Shown here one piece after another: positions 38,806 through 48,276 of a stretch of 64,000 nucleotides of DNA. Positions within the stretch are counted from its first letter, which is position 1, and the number at the start of each line of letters is the position of its first letter. The notes beneath the pieces are model-generated. The model was given only the letters and a program-made list of their open reading frames with translations. It had not been told where the DNA came from and ran no database searches. The stretch spans positions 186,001 to 250,000 of the forward strand of contig NZ_JARVWP010000001.1 of assembly GCF_029846235.1 (NCBI RefSeq), given 5' to 3'. Source of the stretch: Bradyrhizobium sp. CER78 (GTDB taxonomy: Bacteria; Pseudomonadota; Alphaproteobacteria; Rhizobiales; Xanthobacteraceae). Position numbers and translations under genes: made by a program.

Positions 38806-40827
38806 TCAATTCGCTCGTTGCATGAGCTGTTGTGCTGCCCCGGCAACCGCCGCAGGTGTGATGCCGAACTCGCGGTACAGCACATCGGCCGGCGCCGACG
38901 CGCCGAAGCCGGTCATGCCGACGAAGGCTCCGTTGTCGCCGAGCCAGCGGGCCCAGTCGCCTTCGACTGCGGCTTCGACGCCGACGCGCGGCGCGCTGCC
39001 CAGAACCTTTGCGCGATAGTCGCTCGGCTGCTGGCGGAGCAGGTCGAAGCACGGGGCCGAAACGACCGCGGCCTGTACCCCTGCTTCCGCCAGCAGCTTT
39101 GCGGCTTCGAGCGCGATCGCCACCTCCGAACCCGTTGCAATCAGGGTGACGTCACGCCCGAAGGCCGGCTCGACGAGAACGTAGGCGCCGAGCGCGACCT
39201 GGTTGTCCTTGCTGTCGTCGCGCACCGTCGGCAGCGCCTGCCGCGACAGACAGAGGATCGACGGCGAGGTCTCCGCCTTCAGCGCGCAGTCCCAGGCTTC
39301 CGCGGTCTCGACCGCATCGGCCGGGCGGAACACCAGCAGGTTCGGGATCGCCCGCAGCGCGGCCAGATGCTCGACCGGCTGGTGCGTCGGCCCATCCTCA
39401 CCAAGCCCGATCGAGTCGTGGGTCATCACGTGAATGACGCGGATGCCCATCAGCGCCGCGAGACGGATCGCCGGGCGGCTGTAATCCGCAAAGCTGAGGA
39501 AGGTGCCGCCATAGGGAATGAAGCCGCCATGCAAGGCGATGCCGTTCATCGCCGCAGCCATGCCGTGCTCACGGATGCCATAGTGGATATAGCTGCCGTC
39601 CAGCGTTTCCGGCCGCACCGAAACCTGCGACTTCGCCTGCGTCAGGTTGGAGTGCGTGAGGTCGGCCGAGCCGCCGAGCAGATTGGGCAACGCTTCCGCG
39701 ATCACGTCGATGACCTGCTGCGACGCCTGCCGCGTGGCGAGTTTCGGCTGCTCAGTCGCAAAGCGCTCCACGAGCGCCGCCATAGCCTTGGTATAGGCAC
39801 AGGGCAATTTCCGGTTCAGCGCGTCGTGGAACAGCGACCGTTCGCCCTTGTCCGTCTTGCACGCGGCACGCGAACGCTCGATCCAGGCGCGTCGTGCATC
39901 GCGGCCGCGGCCGCCGAGCTCACGCCATTCGGCCAGCACCGCATCGGGGATTTCGAAGGCCGGATACGGCCAGCGCAGCGCGCTACGGGTCTTCGCCACC
40001 TCGTCGGCGCCGAGCGGCGCGCCATGCACCTTCTCGCTACCCTGCCGGTTCGGCGCACCGAACCCGATCACCGTGCGGCAGGCGATCAGCGCCGGCCGAT
40101 CGCTCGCGCGTGCCTGCCTGAGCGCCGCGGCGATCGCCTGCGGATCGTGGCCGTCGATGCGGCAGACGTTCCAGCCGCTAGCCGCAAACCGCGCCGTCTG
40201 GTCGTCCGAGCAGGACAGCGAGGTCGCGCCGTCGATCGAGATATGGTTGTCGTCGAACAGCACGATCAGCCGGTTCAGCCGCAAATGGCCGGCCAGCGAG
40301 ATCGACTCATGGCTGAGGCCTTCCATCAGGCAGCCATCGCCGGCGATCACATAGGTGTAGTGGTCGACCAGGTCGTCGCCGAAGCGGGCGTTCATCAAGC
40401 GCTCGGCGAGCGCCATGCCGACCGCGGTCGCGATCCCCTGCCCGAGCGGCCCGGTCGTGGTCTCGACACCCGGCGTATGCCCGTATTCGGGATGTCCCGG
40501 GGTCTGCGATCCCCACTGCCGGAACGCCTTGAGCTGATCGAGCGTCATGCTCTCGTAGCCGGTCAGATAGAGCAGCGCGTAGAGCAGCATCGAGCCGTGC
40601 CCCGCCGACAGCACGAAACGGTCGCGGTCGGGCCAGGCCGGATCGGCAGGATCGAACTTCAGGAAGTCGGTGAACAGCACGGTAGCGACATCGGCCATGC
40701 CCATCGGCATGCCGGGATGACCGGACTTCGCCTGCTCAACGGCGTCGATGGCGAGGAAGCGGATGGCGTTCGCCATCTCGTCGTGGCTGACTTCGGGGCG
40801 GCTGGCAACGGACGCAAGTGCGGTCAT
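38806..40827 (-). CDS. cbbT: Transketolase CbbT
   Basis: The 673-residue thiamine diphosphate enzyme moves two-carbon units in the regeneration phase. It has the N-terminal [20 protein letters not shown], the TPP/metal motif [40 protein letters not shown] and a C-terminal transketolase domain. Its ATG overlaps the cbbP stop by 4 bases. Confidence 0.96.
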   Translation of the reverse strand: MTALASVASRPEVSHDEMANAIRFLAIDAVEQAKSGHPGMPMGMADVATVLFTDFLKFDPADPAWPDRDRFVLSAGHGSMLLYALLYLTGYESMTLDQLKAFRQWGSQTPGHPEYGHTPGVETTTGPLGQGIATAVGMALAERLMNARFGDDLVDHYTYVIAGDGCLMEGLSHESISLAGHLRLNRLIVLFDDNHISIDGATSLSCSDDQTARFAASGWNVCRIDGHDPQAIAAALRQARASDRPALIACRTVIGFGAPNRQGSEKVHGAPLGADEVAKTRSALRWPYPAFEIPDAVLAEWRELGGRGRDARRAWIERSRAACKTDKGERSLFHDALNRKLPCAYTKAMAALVERFATEQPKLATRQASQQVIDVIAEALPNLLGGSADLTHSNLTQAKSQVSVRPETLDGSYIHYGIREHGMAAAMNGIALHGGFIPYGGTFLSFADYSRPAIRLAALMGIRVIHVMTHDSIGLGEDGPTHQPVEHLAALRAIPNLLVFRPADAVETAEAWDCALKAETSPSILCLSRQALPTVRDDSKDNQVALGAYVLVEPAFGRDVTLIATGSEVAIALEAAKLLAEAGVQAAVVSAPCFDLLRQQPSDYRAKVLGSAPRVGVEAAVEGDWARWLGDNGAFVGMTGFGASAPADVLYREFGITPAAVAGAAQQLMQRAN

Positions 40828-41699
40828 ATCGTTCGCCTCTTTCGTTCGATCAATTGCAGGATCAGCGGGGTCAGGATGAGCTGCATCGCGAGATCGAGCT
40901 TGGCGCCGTGCACCACGATCGAATTGGCGCGCGACATGAAGCTGTTCGGAATCATCGAGAGCAGATAGGGAAAATCGATGCCGCGCGGGTTCTTCAACCG
41001 GATCACGACCATCGATTCGTCAGGGGTCGGGATCCAGCGCGCGATGAACGGGTTCGACGTATCGACCGTCGGCACGCGCTGGAAGTTGATGTCGGTCTCG
41101 GTGAATTGCGGGCAGATGTAATTCACGTAGTCCGGCATGCGGCGCAAGATTGTGTCGGTCACCGCCTCGGTGGAATAGCCGCGATGGCTGCGGTCGCGGT
41201 GCAGCTTCTGTATCCATTCGAGGTTGATGACCGGCACGACCCCGATCTTGAGGTCGGCATGCTGCGCGACGTTCACCTTGTCGGTGACCACGGCGCCGTG
41301 CAGGCCCTCGTAGAACAAGAGGTCGGAATTCTCCGGCAGCGCTTCCCAGGCGGTGAAGGTGCCGGGCTTGGCACCATAGAGCCGCGATTCCTCCTCGTCG
41401 TGCACATAGTGCCGCGTCGTTCCGGTGCCGGTCTCGGCATAGTCGCGGAACAGCTTTTCCAGCTCCTCGAACAAATTGGTCTCGGGGCTGAAATGGCTGA
41501 AGTGCTTGTTGCCGTGCTCGGCCCGCTCCGCCATCAGGCTGCGCATCTCGGCGCGGTCGTAGCGGTGGAAGGCGTCGCCCTCGATATAGGCCGCGACCAC
41601 ATTCTCGCGGCGGAAGATGTTCTCGAACGTCTTCTTCACCGAGGTGGTGCCGGCGCCGGACGAGCCGGTGATCGAGATGATGGGATGTCTGCGAGACAT
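40824..41699 (-). CDS. cbbP: Phosphoribulokinase CbbP
   Basis: The 291-residue bacterial-type kinase makes ribulose-1,5-bisphosphate from ribulose-5-phosphate and ATP. It has P-loop [33 protein letters not shown] and [28 protein letters not shown] precedes the ATG at 41699; a longer in-frame start would overlap cbbF and lacks family similarity. Confidence 0.96.
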   Translation of the reverse strand: MSRRHPIISITGSSGAGTTSVKKTFENIFRRENVVAAYIEGDAFHRYDRAEMRSLMAERAEHGNKHFSHFSPETNLFEELEKLFRDYAETGTGTTRHYVHDEEESRLYGAKPGTFTAWEALPENSDLLFYEGLHGAVVTDKVNVAQHADLKIGVVPVINLEWIQKLHRDRSHRGYSTEAVTDTILRRMPDYVNYICPQFTETDINFQRVPTVDTSNPFIARWIPTPDESMVVIRLKNPRGIDFPYLLSMIPNSFMSRANSIVVHGAKLDLAMQLILTPLILQLIERKRRTI

Positions 41700-41710
41700 A
41701 CGGTCCCCCT

Positions 41711-42748
41711 TCAGCGGAACAGGCCGCGCCGCGCGAACAGCGGGGCATCGCTGCTCTCGAACAACGGCTCGACGGTCAGGTGGATCGCATCGACGTCGCG
41801 CACGGCGCGCGCCGATCCCATGATCAGCGGCACGCGCTGGTGCGGTGTGCGTGCCGAGAGTTCGAGGATCCGCGACCGGCCGCTGGATGCCGCGCCGCCC
41901 GCCCATTCCATGATCAGCGCGATGGGATGCGCTTCATACAGCAGCCGCAACCGGCCTTCGCGGTAGCCCTGGCGCGCATCCGCCGGATACAGGAACACAC
42001 CGCCGCGCATCAGGATGCGGTAGGCTTCCGCCACCAGCGAGCCGATCCAGCGCATGTTGAAGTCCTGCCCACGCTCGCCGTTCACGCCGGCCAGGCACTC
42101 GTCGATATAGTTGCGCACCTGGCCGCTCCAGTGCCGCCGGTTCGAGGCATTGATGGCGAATTCTGGCGTATCCTGCGCCACCCGCAGGTCGCGCGCGGTC
42201 AGGACGAACTCCCCGGTTCGCGGATCCAGCGTAAAGCAGTCGACGCGCTGGTCGAGCGCCAGCACCAGCACGGTCTGCGGACCGTAGATGAAGCAACCTG
42301 CGGCGCATTGCGCCGTGCCGGGCTCGAAGAAGGTCGAGATGATGTCGTTGCCCTTCGGCCGGATCGAGAAGATCGTGCCGATCGAGATATTGTTTTCGAG
42401 ATTGGCGGATCCATCGAGCGGATCGATCGCGACACAGAGCGGCGCATCCGGATCGAGCGTCTCGGGTAGCTCGACCTCCTCCGAGAGAACGGCGGCGACC
42501 GGCGCGGCGCGCAGTGCGTCGCGCATCAGGCGGTCGGCGACGATGTCGATGGTCTTCTGGCGATCGCCGTCGGGATTGACACCGCCGCTCTCGCCGACGA
42601 TGCCGGCGAGCGGCCCGGCGGCAATGATGCGGGACAGCTCGATCGCGGCAACGGCAAGCGCTTCGATCACCGCAACGGTCGCGACGCGCAACGGGCTATG
42701 CTGCGTCGGCCACTCCAGATGGGCATGCAATGCAGGACGAATCTCCAC
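41711..42748 (-). CDS. cbbF: Class I fructose-1,6-bisphosphatase CbbF
   Basis: The 345-residue phosphatase carries VAIDPLDGSANLENNISIGT (the DPLDGS metal site) and the C-terminal PIALIMEWAGGAASSGRSRI. It starts with GTG at 42748 behind GGGAGAGG. It is the first gene of the cbb operon, facing cbbR across a 149-base control region, and may also act on sedoheptulose-1,7-bisphosphate as in related bacteria. Confidence 0.95.
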   Translation of the reverse strand: MEIRPALHAHLEWPTQHSPLRVATVAVIEALAVAAIELSRIIAAGPLAGIVGESGGVNPDGDRQKTIDIVADRLMRDALRAAPVAAVLSEEVELPETLDPDAPLCVAIDPLDGSANLENNISIGTIFSIRPKGNDIISTFFEPGTAQCAAGCFIYGPQTVLVLALDQRVDCFTLDPRTGEFVLTARDLRVAQDTPEFAINASNRRHWSGQVRNYIDECLAGVNGERGQDFNMRWIGSLVAEAYRILMRGGVFLYPADARQGYREGRLRLLYEAHPIALIMEWAGGAASSGRSRILELSARTPHQRVPLIMGSARAVRDVDAIHLTVEPLFESSDAPLFARRGLFR

Positions 42749-42842
42749 CGGCCTCTCCCTTTGATCGCGCCCTCTGTGCCGAGGTGTCGAGAGGCGACCT
42801 CAGGGGAGTCGCCTTCGCCGTATCAACGCGCGAATTGCCCAA

Positions 42843-42859
42843 TTAGGGAAATTTTATTA
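42843..42859. promoter_or_regulatory. Candidate CbbR-binding site in the cbbF-cbbR intergenic region
   Basis: The AT-rich stretch TTAGGGAAATTTTATTA contains TNA-N8-TNA spacing, like the half-sites bound by LysR-type CbbR proteins. It is the only AT-rich block in the 149 bases between the two genes. The assignment rests on motif and position only. Confidence 0.4.
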
Positions 42860-42897
42860 TCTTTGGTCCGGGCAAAGTATTTCTTATGGAGCTCGGC

Positions 42898-43824
42898 ATG
42901 GCCGGCAACTTCACGCGGGATCTCACCATTCGCCAGCTGCGCGCACTCTCCACCCTGCACGAGGCAGGCTCGATCACATCGGCAGCCAACCGGTTGAACC
43001 TGACGCAGCCCGCGGTGACACTGCAGCTCCGCAACCTGCAAACGCTCGCGGGACTGCCGCTGATCCAGCGCACCGGCGACGGCATGGCGCTGACGGATGC
43101 CGGCGCGCATGTGCTGACGCTGGTCGAGCGGATCGAGGCGGCGCTGAAGGATTGCGAGCAGTCGCTCGACATGATCGCAGGCCGCAGCGGCGGCCGCGTT
43201 GCGATGGGCGCGGTCTCGACCGCGAAATACTTCGTGCCGTTCGCGATCGCGGCGTTCTCGCGCCGCTTTCCCAAGATCGAGGTGACGCTGCGGATCGGCA
43301 ACCGCGAGGAAATCCGCGACGCGCTGCGCGGCTACGATCTCGACATCGCTGTCATGGGCCGGCCGCCGGCCGATGTCGAGGTCGAGATGAAGCCGCTCGG
43401 CCGCCATCCGCACTTCATCATCGCCGCGCCCGATCATCGGCTGGCGCGGCGCCGGCACGTCTCCCCGCCTGAGCTCGCCAACGAAACCTTCATCACCCGC
43501 GAGCAGGGATCAGGCACGCGGATGCTGATGCAGCAATATTTCGAGCGCGTGGGACTTGAGCCGAAGCTCGGCATGGCAATGGACAGCAACGAGACCATCA
43601 AGCAGGCCGTCATGGCCGGGCTCGGCATCGCCTTCATTTCCCAGCACACCGTGTTCCACGAGCTGGAGGACGGCCGGCTGGTGGTGCTCAGGGTGAAGGG
43701 TCTGCCGATCGTCCGGCAGTGGCACGCGATCAGGCGGGCCGACAAGATCCTGCTGCCACCCGCGCAGGCGATGCTGGACTTCCTCGGCAAGGAGGGCTGG
43801 CGCTATCTGCCGAATTCGCACTAG
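42898..43824 (+). CDS. cbbR: LysR-type regulator of the cbb operon, CbbR
   Basis: The 308-residue protein has the LysR helix-turn-helix (IRQLRALSTLHEAGSITSAA) and an effector domain (VAMGAVSTAKYFVPFAIAAF; EQGSGTRMLMQQYFE) close to CbbR. It is divergent from cbbF and should activate the operon in response to Calvin cycle metabolites. I chose the ATG at 42898, which has GGAG 6 bases upstream; the ATG at 42886 has no clear Shine-Dalgarno sequence. Confidence 0.93.
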   Translation: MAGNFTRDLTIRQLRALSTLHEAGSITSAANRLNLTQPAVTLQLRNLQTLAGLPLIQRTGDGMALTDAGAHVLTLVERIEAALKDCEQSLDMIAGRSGGRVAMGAVSTAKYFVPFAIAAFSRRFPKIEVTLRIGNREEIRDALRGYDLDIAVMGRPPADVEVEMKPLGRHPHFIIAAPDHRLARRRHVSPPELANETFITREQGSGTRMLMQQYFERVGLEPKLGMAMDSNETIKQAVMAGLGIAFISQHTVFHELEDGRLVVLRVKGLPIVRQWHAIRRADKILLPPAQAMLDFLGKEGWRYLPNSH

Positions 43825-43971
43825 CAAGAACGCGCGCACGATCGAGAAAATCGAGCCGGTACCGTATGTTAACCATTGAAGTTCCGGCGAACGCATGTCA
43901 CATCTTCAGTACGGTCAGTGGCGGACCGTATCCCTGCGAGGGAGGATGAACTGCAAAATCAGTCCCCGCCG

Positions 43972-45669
43972 ATGCCTGACTTCAAGGCGTTATTCGAGGC
44001 GGCGCCCGGCCTCTATCTGGTGCTGACCCAGCCCGACTTCCGTATCGTGGCAGCAAGCGACGCCTATCTGCGCGCCACCAAGACCGAGCGCGCCGCGATC
44101 CTTGGGCGCGTGCTATTCGAGATCTTTCCCGATAATCCGGACGATCCGGCCGCTGACGGGGTGCGGAACCTGCGCGCCTCGCTCGAGCGCGTGGTCCAGT
44201 TCCGCCGCCCCGACACCATGTCGGTGCAGAAATACGACATCCGCAAGCCCGAGTCGGAGGGCGGCGGATTCGAGGAAAAGTACTGGAGCCCGCGCAATAC
44301 GCCGGTGTTCGGGCCGAGCGGTCAGTTCATCTACATCATCCACCGGGTGGAAGACGTCACCGGCTTCATCCAGCTGAAGCAGCGCGGCGCCGAGCAGGAC
44401 AAGCTGACGGACCGGCTGCGCGAGCGCACTGAGCAGATGGAAGCCGAGATCTTCATGCGCGCCCGCGAGGTCGAGGCCGCGCGCGAGCAGCTCGAAGCCG
44501 AGCAGAAGCTGCGCCAGGTGCAGAAGATGGAGGCCGTCGGACACCTCACCGGCGGCATCGCGCACGACTTTAACAACATCCTGACCGTCATCACCGGCCT
44601 GATCGACATCCTCGCCGAGGCCGTCGAGCACGATGCCGCGCTGTCGTCGGTGACAAAAATGATCAGCGACGCCGCCTTTCGCGGCGCCGAGGTGACCAAG
44701 CATCTGCTGGCGTTCTCGCGGCAGCAGCCGCTGCAACCGCGTGAAGCGAACCTCAACACGCTGGTGCAGGACACCGCACGGCTGCTGCGGCCCTCGCTCG
44801 GCGAGCAGATCGAGATCGATACCGCGCTCGAGCCCGACGCCTGGCCGGCGTTCATCGATCCCAACCACATGGCGACCGCGCTGCTCAATCTCGCCGTCAA
44901 TGCCCGCGATGCGATGCCCGACGGCGGCAAGCTGATGCTGGAGACCAGCAACGTCATCCTCGACGAGGTCTATGCCGCAGCCAACCCCGACGTGCGCGCG
45001 GGTGAGTATGTGATGGTCGCGGTCAGCGACACCGGCGGCGGCATCCCCGCGGCGATCCGCGACAAGGTGTTCGAGCCGTTCTTCACCACCAAGGACACCG
45101 GCAAGGGCACCGGCCTCGGGCTGAGCATGGTCTACGGCTTCATCAAGCAGTCCGACGGCCACCTCAAGATCTATTCCGAAGAAGGCCACGGCACGTCGAT
45201 CAAGCTCTATCTGCCGCGCAGCATAGGCGACATGGTCGACGTCGAGCCGCCTGCCCCGGTCGACACGCGCGGCGGCCATGAATCCATCCTGGTCGTCGAG
45301 GACGATCCGCTGGTGCGCAACTACGTCAGCGCCCAGCTCGAGCAGCTTGGCTACCGCACCATGGTCACCGCCAACGGCCCGGAAGCACTGGCTGCCGTCG
45401 ACAACGGGTTCGTCTGCGACGTGCTGTTCACCGACGTCATCATGTCCGGCGGCATGAACGGCCGGCAGGTGGCCGATGCCGTGACCGCCAGGCTGCCCTC
45501 GGTGCGCGTGCTCTTTACGTCGGGCTATACCGAGGACGCGATCATCCACCACGGCCGTCTCGATCCCGACGTGACGCTGTTGCCGAAACCCTATCGCAAG
45601 GCCGATCTGGCGCGGATGATCCGGCAGGTGCTGACGCAGCCTCCCGCATCGGCGGTGGCGGCCAAGTAA
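43972..45669 (+). CDS. Soluble hybrid sensor histidine kinase (PAS-HisKA-HATPase-REC)
   Basis: The 565-residue protein has a PAS domain (about residues 1-130, [20 protein letters not shown]), a coiled-coil linker (about 145-185), a HisKA domain with the phospho-acceptor histidine near residue 199 ([17 protein letters not shown]), an HATPase domain ([34 protein letters not shown]) and a C-terminal receiver domain whose aspartate lies near 486 ([13 protein letters not shown]). There is no membrane segment, so it senses a cytoplasmic signal. The start is uncertain: ATG 43972 lacks a clear Shine-Dalgarno sequence, and the frame stays open upstream. It follows cbbR by 147 bases on the same strand. 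Confidence 0.88.
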   Translation: MPDFKALFEAAPGLYLVLTQPDFRIVAASDAYLRATKTERAAILGRVLFEIFPDNPDDPAADGVRNLRASLERVVQFRRPDTMSVQKYDIRKPESEGGGFEEKYWSPRNTPVFGPSGQFIYIIHRVEDVTGFIQLKQRGAEQDKLTDRLRERTEQMEAEIFMRAREVEAAREQLEAEQKLRQVQKMEAVGHLTGGIAHDFNNILTVITGLIDILAEAVEHDAALSSVTKMISDAAFRGAEVTKHLLAFSRQQPLQPREANLNTLVQDTARLLRPSLGEQIEIDTALEPDAWPAFIDPNHMATALLNLAVNARDAMPDGGKLMLETSNVILDEVYAAANPDVRAGEYVMVAVSDTGGGIPAAIRDKVFEPFFTTKDTGKGTGLGLSMVYGFIKQSDGHLKIYSEEGHGTSIKLYLPRSIGDMVDVEPPAPVDTRGGHESILVVEDDPLVRNYVSAQLEQLGYRTMVTANGPEALAAVDNGFVCDVLFTDVIMSGGMNGRQVADAVTARLPSVRVLFTSGYTEDAIIHHGRLDPDVTLLPKPYRKADLARMIRQVLTQPPASAVAAK

Positions 45670-45717
45670 CACCTAAGCGCGATAAGTTTTGGCTGAATCG
45701 GCCTAGCGCGGTCCCGC

Positions 45718-45746
45718 TTCACCTCTCCCCGTTGGGGAGAGGTGAA
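45718..45746. terminator. Perfect hairpin between the kinase and SnoaL-like genes
   Basis: A 13-bp perfect stem (TTCACCTCTCCCC) closes over a 3-base loop. It lies between convergent genes and may end both transcripts, although there is no T-run. The CTCTCCCC hairpin type is also a common dispersed element in these genomes. Confidence 0.55.
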
Positions 45747-45786
45747 CTATCGACGCCGTTCCAGCTCAGCGTAATCTCGTCAGGCT

Positions 45787-46209
45787 CTAGGGACCAAAGC
45801 TCGAGCGGCTCTGGATCTTCCAGGCGCCGTCGAGCAGGCTCAACACATAGAGCGAATCGTAGACCCCGATAACCGATCCGTCCTCGCGATAACGAGTGTA
45901 GCGGACGGCGTAGTGCGCCTTGGCTGGTGAGGACTGGACCAGCCTGGTCTCATTCCACGCGTTGTGGTGCCAGTCGTCCTGTTTGCGCAGCCGCTCGAAC
46001 AGGTCCATCGGATTGTTGCCGCTCTGCTGATAGACGGTGACCGCCCCGCCCGCGATCCGCACATGCGGGAAGTGCATCAGCGCATCCATGGCCGCGGCGT
46101 CATAACGATTGAGCGCGGCCATCCAGCGCGTCAGCACATCGTCGCATCTGGCCTCGTCGTCGCGCGAGATCTGCGCCTCGACGGTGTAGGTCGCGGCCGG
46201 CTCCGGCAT
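45787..46209 (-). CDS. SnoaL/NTF2-like protein
   Basis: The 140-residue protein fits the NTF2-like fold of SnoaL-type proteins: an N-terminal helix (CDDVLTRWMAALNRYDAAAM), HFPHVRIAGGAVTVYQQS and a C-terminal strand DGAWKIQSRSSF. Its ATG at 46209 shares bases with the tetR stop, so the two are co-translated. The ligand or reaction is unknown; such domains may be enzymes or simple binders. Confidence 0.8.
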   Translation of the reverse strand: MPEPAATYTVEAQISRDDEARCDDVLTRWMAALNRYDAAAMDALMHFPHVRIAGGAVTVYQQSGNNPMDLFERLRKQDDWHHNAWNETRLVQSSPAKAHYAVRYTRYREDGSVIGVYDSLYVLSLLDGAWKIQSRSSFGP

Positions 46210-46919
46210 CACACGTCTCCGCTCTGTTTCTTGACCTGGTCGGCCGGCACGGCGCATCCCGACAGGAACAGCGCCGCGCACGCCTTGGCGCGCGCTTCGA
46301 TCTCGCTGTGCGTCAGCACCGGCTTGTGCCCGAACATCACGTCGCGTTGCGGCTTGAACACGAGCATGCCGAGCAGCATGCCGGCGGCCGCTCCGGCATC
46401 ATCGAGCACGATCCGCCCTCGCCGCTGCTGCACGCCGAGCCAGCTCGCCAACGCGGCGATGGTCCGCTGCATGGCCTTTTCGTAGAACGTCTCGGCAATG
46501 TCGGGGAACTTGTCGCTCTCGGCCAAGATGATCCGTTGCAGGGCGATCACCTCGGCGTCGAGGATGAGCTCGGCGCACGTCTGCAACGCGGCCTCCAGCG
46601 CCGCCGCAACATTGCGGCCGTCGCAGGCACCGAGATTCACGATGGACACGAAGCGGTCGACCCGGTCGGTCACCATGCCTTCGAACAGCGCCAGTTTGGT
46701 CGGGATCAAACGATAGAGCGTCTTGGTGGAGACGCCGGCACGGCAGGCCACGTCGGCGATGCTCGCCGCAGCGAAGCCGCGCTCGGAGAACTCGCGCCGC
46801 GCGGCCTCATAGATCAGCGCGCGCGTCTCGTCGTCGGAACGAAGCTGCGGCCGCCCGCGACCGCGCCGTTCGGCTGCCGGCGCAGTCTGCTCCGTCTGGG
46901 ATTTGTCATTCCGGTTCAT
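46209..46919 (-). CDS. TetR/AcrR-family repressor
   Basis: The 236-residue protein has a TetR DNA-binding domain after a basic leader (EFSERGFAAASIADVACRAG, VSTKTLYRLIPTKLALF) and a helical ligand-binding C-terminal half. It is divergent from an EmrAB-type pump. A perfect 22-bp inverted repeat between them overlaps a strong promoter for the pump, so repression relieved by a toxic or aromatic ligand is likely. Confidence 0.9.
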   Translation of the reverse strand: MNRNDKSQTEQTAPAAERRGRGRPQLRSDDETRALIYEAARREFSERGFAAASIADVACRAGVSTKTLYRLIPTKLALFEGMVTDRVDRFVSIVNLGACDGRNVAAALEAALQTCAELILDAEVIALQRIILAESDKFPDIAETFYEKAMQRTIAALASWLGVQQRRGRIVLDDAGAAAGMLLGMLVFKPQRDVMFGHKPVLTHSEIEARAKACAALFLSGCAVPADQVKKQSGDV

Positions 46920-46943
46920 CGGCGAGCCATGCTTTTAGATGAT

Positions 46944-46965
46944 GACTGTCATTCTATTGACAGTC
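46944..46965. promoter_or_regulatory. TetR operator
   Basis: GACTGTCA and TGACAGTC are perfect inverted arms separated by 6 bases. The site lies 24 bases before the tetR start and covers the -35 box of the emrA promoter, which fits repression of both genes. Confidence 0.75.
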
Positions 46966-46984
46966 CAAATATGGGCTCTATTTT
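46957..46984 (+). promoter_or_regulatory. Sigma70-type promoter of the emrAB-like operon
   Basis: TTGACA (46957-46962), a 16-base spacer and TATTTT (46979-46984) form a good consensus promoter about 90 bases before the emrA start. The -35 box lies inside the right arm of the TetR operator. Confidence 0.65.
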
Positions 46985-47077
46985 GGAAAACATCAAGTTT
47001 CCTAATTATCCCGGGCGACCAAGGCCAGAATTCGCAAGGTTTCCCAGAGGGATAGAAAGCTTCCAGGAGCGCCTGCC

Positions 47078-48268
47078 ATGAGCCAGCATGAAACCTCTTT
47101 CAAGGCCGAGAGCCAGGTTCCGGCCGAAACCGCCAAGCAATTGATCGCCAATTCGGAGGCCGCCACGCCGGCCCCGGCCGCTGCGAAGGGCAAGCTCCGC
47201 CGCCTGCTTCTCGCCACCGCCGCCGTCGCCGTCCTCGCGGGCGGTGCCTGGTACGGCTGGGACTACTGGACGGTCGGCCGTTTTCAGATCTCGACCGACG
47301 ACGCCTATGTAAAGGCCGACAACACGACCATCGCACCGAAGGTCTCCGGCTATCTGAGCGCGGTGCTGGTGGGGGACAACGAGCATGTGCGTGCCGGCCA
47401 GGAGCTGGCGCGGATCGACGAGCGCGATTTCAAGGTCGCGCTTGATCAGTCGAAGGCTGACGTCGCCGCCGCCGAAGCCGCGATCACCAGCAAGCGCGCG
47501 CAACTCGACGTGCAGCACTCGGTAATCGAGGCGGCGCGCGCGACGCTCGCGGTGGATACTGCGACGCAGACCTTCGCCGAGCAAGAGAACAAGCGCTACA
47601 CCGACCTCGCCGGCACCGGCTACGGCAGCGTGCAGAACGCGCAGCAGGCGCAGTCGCGCTACGCCAGCGCGCAGGCCGCCATCGCCCGCGACACTGCAAA
47701 CCTCGCTTCCGCCGAGCGGCAGGTGGAACTGCTCAAGGCCGAGATCGCACAAGCGGTTGCGGCATTGGGACGAGCCACTGCCCTGCAAAACCAGGCCGAG
47801 CTCAATCTCAGCTACACCACGATCACCGCGCCGATCGACGGCGTCGTCGGCAACCGCACGCTGCGTACCGGGCAGTACGTCCAGGCCGGCACGCAGTTGA
47901 TGTCGCTGGTGCCGGCCACCGGCGCCTATGTGATCGCGAATTACAAGGAGACTCAGCTCACCAACGTCCGCAAGGGCCAGCCGGTCGAGATCGAGGTCGA
48001 CATGTTCCCCGGCCAGGTCGTACGCGGCCATGTCGACAGCCTGGCGCCGGCGAGCGGCCAGGAGTTCGCGCTGCTGCCGCCGGACAATGCCACCGGCAAT
48101 TTCACCAAGGTCGTGCAGCGCATCCCGGTGAAGATCGTGCTCGACGCGACTTCCGTCGAGCTGCGACCCGGCATGTCCGTGATCCCGTCCATCGCGACCA
48201 CTTCGTACACCGCTGAAGCCCCGCGCTCCAGCGCCTCTCCCAAGCTCGCTGTCGCCTCCTTCAAATAG
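47078..48268 (+). CDS. emrA: HlyD-family membrane-fusion protein, EmrA type
   Basis: The 396-residue periplasmic adaptor has a short cytoplasmic leader, one transmembrane helix (LLLATAAVAVLAGGAWYGWDYW), a lipoyl/barrel-sandwich part (STDDAYVKADNTTIAPKVSG), a long coiled-coil hairpin (about residues 110-215) and a beta-barrel end. It links an inner-membrane pump to an outer-membrane channel that is not encoded here. CAGGAG precedes the ATG. emrB follows after 8 bases. Confidence 0.9.
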   Translation: MSQHETSFKAESQVPAETAKQLIANSEAATPAPAAAKGKLRRLLLATAAVAVLAGGAWYGWDYWTVGRFQISTDDAYVKADNTTIAPKVSGYLSAVLVGDNEHVRAGQELARIDERDFKVALDQSKADVAAAEAAITSKRAQLDVQHSVIEAARATLAVDTATQTFAEQENKRYTDLAGTGYGSVQNAQQAQSRYASAQAAIARDTANLASAERQVELLKAEIAQAVAALGRATALQNQAELNLSYTTITAPIDGVVGNRTLRTGQYVQAGTQLMSLVPATGAYVIANYKETQLTNVRKGQPVEIEVDMFPGQVVRGHVDSLAPASGQEFALLPPDNATGNFTKVVQRIPVKIVLDATSVELRPGMSVIPSIATTSYTAEAPRSSASPKLAVASFK

Positions 48269-48276
48269 GTGATGTC

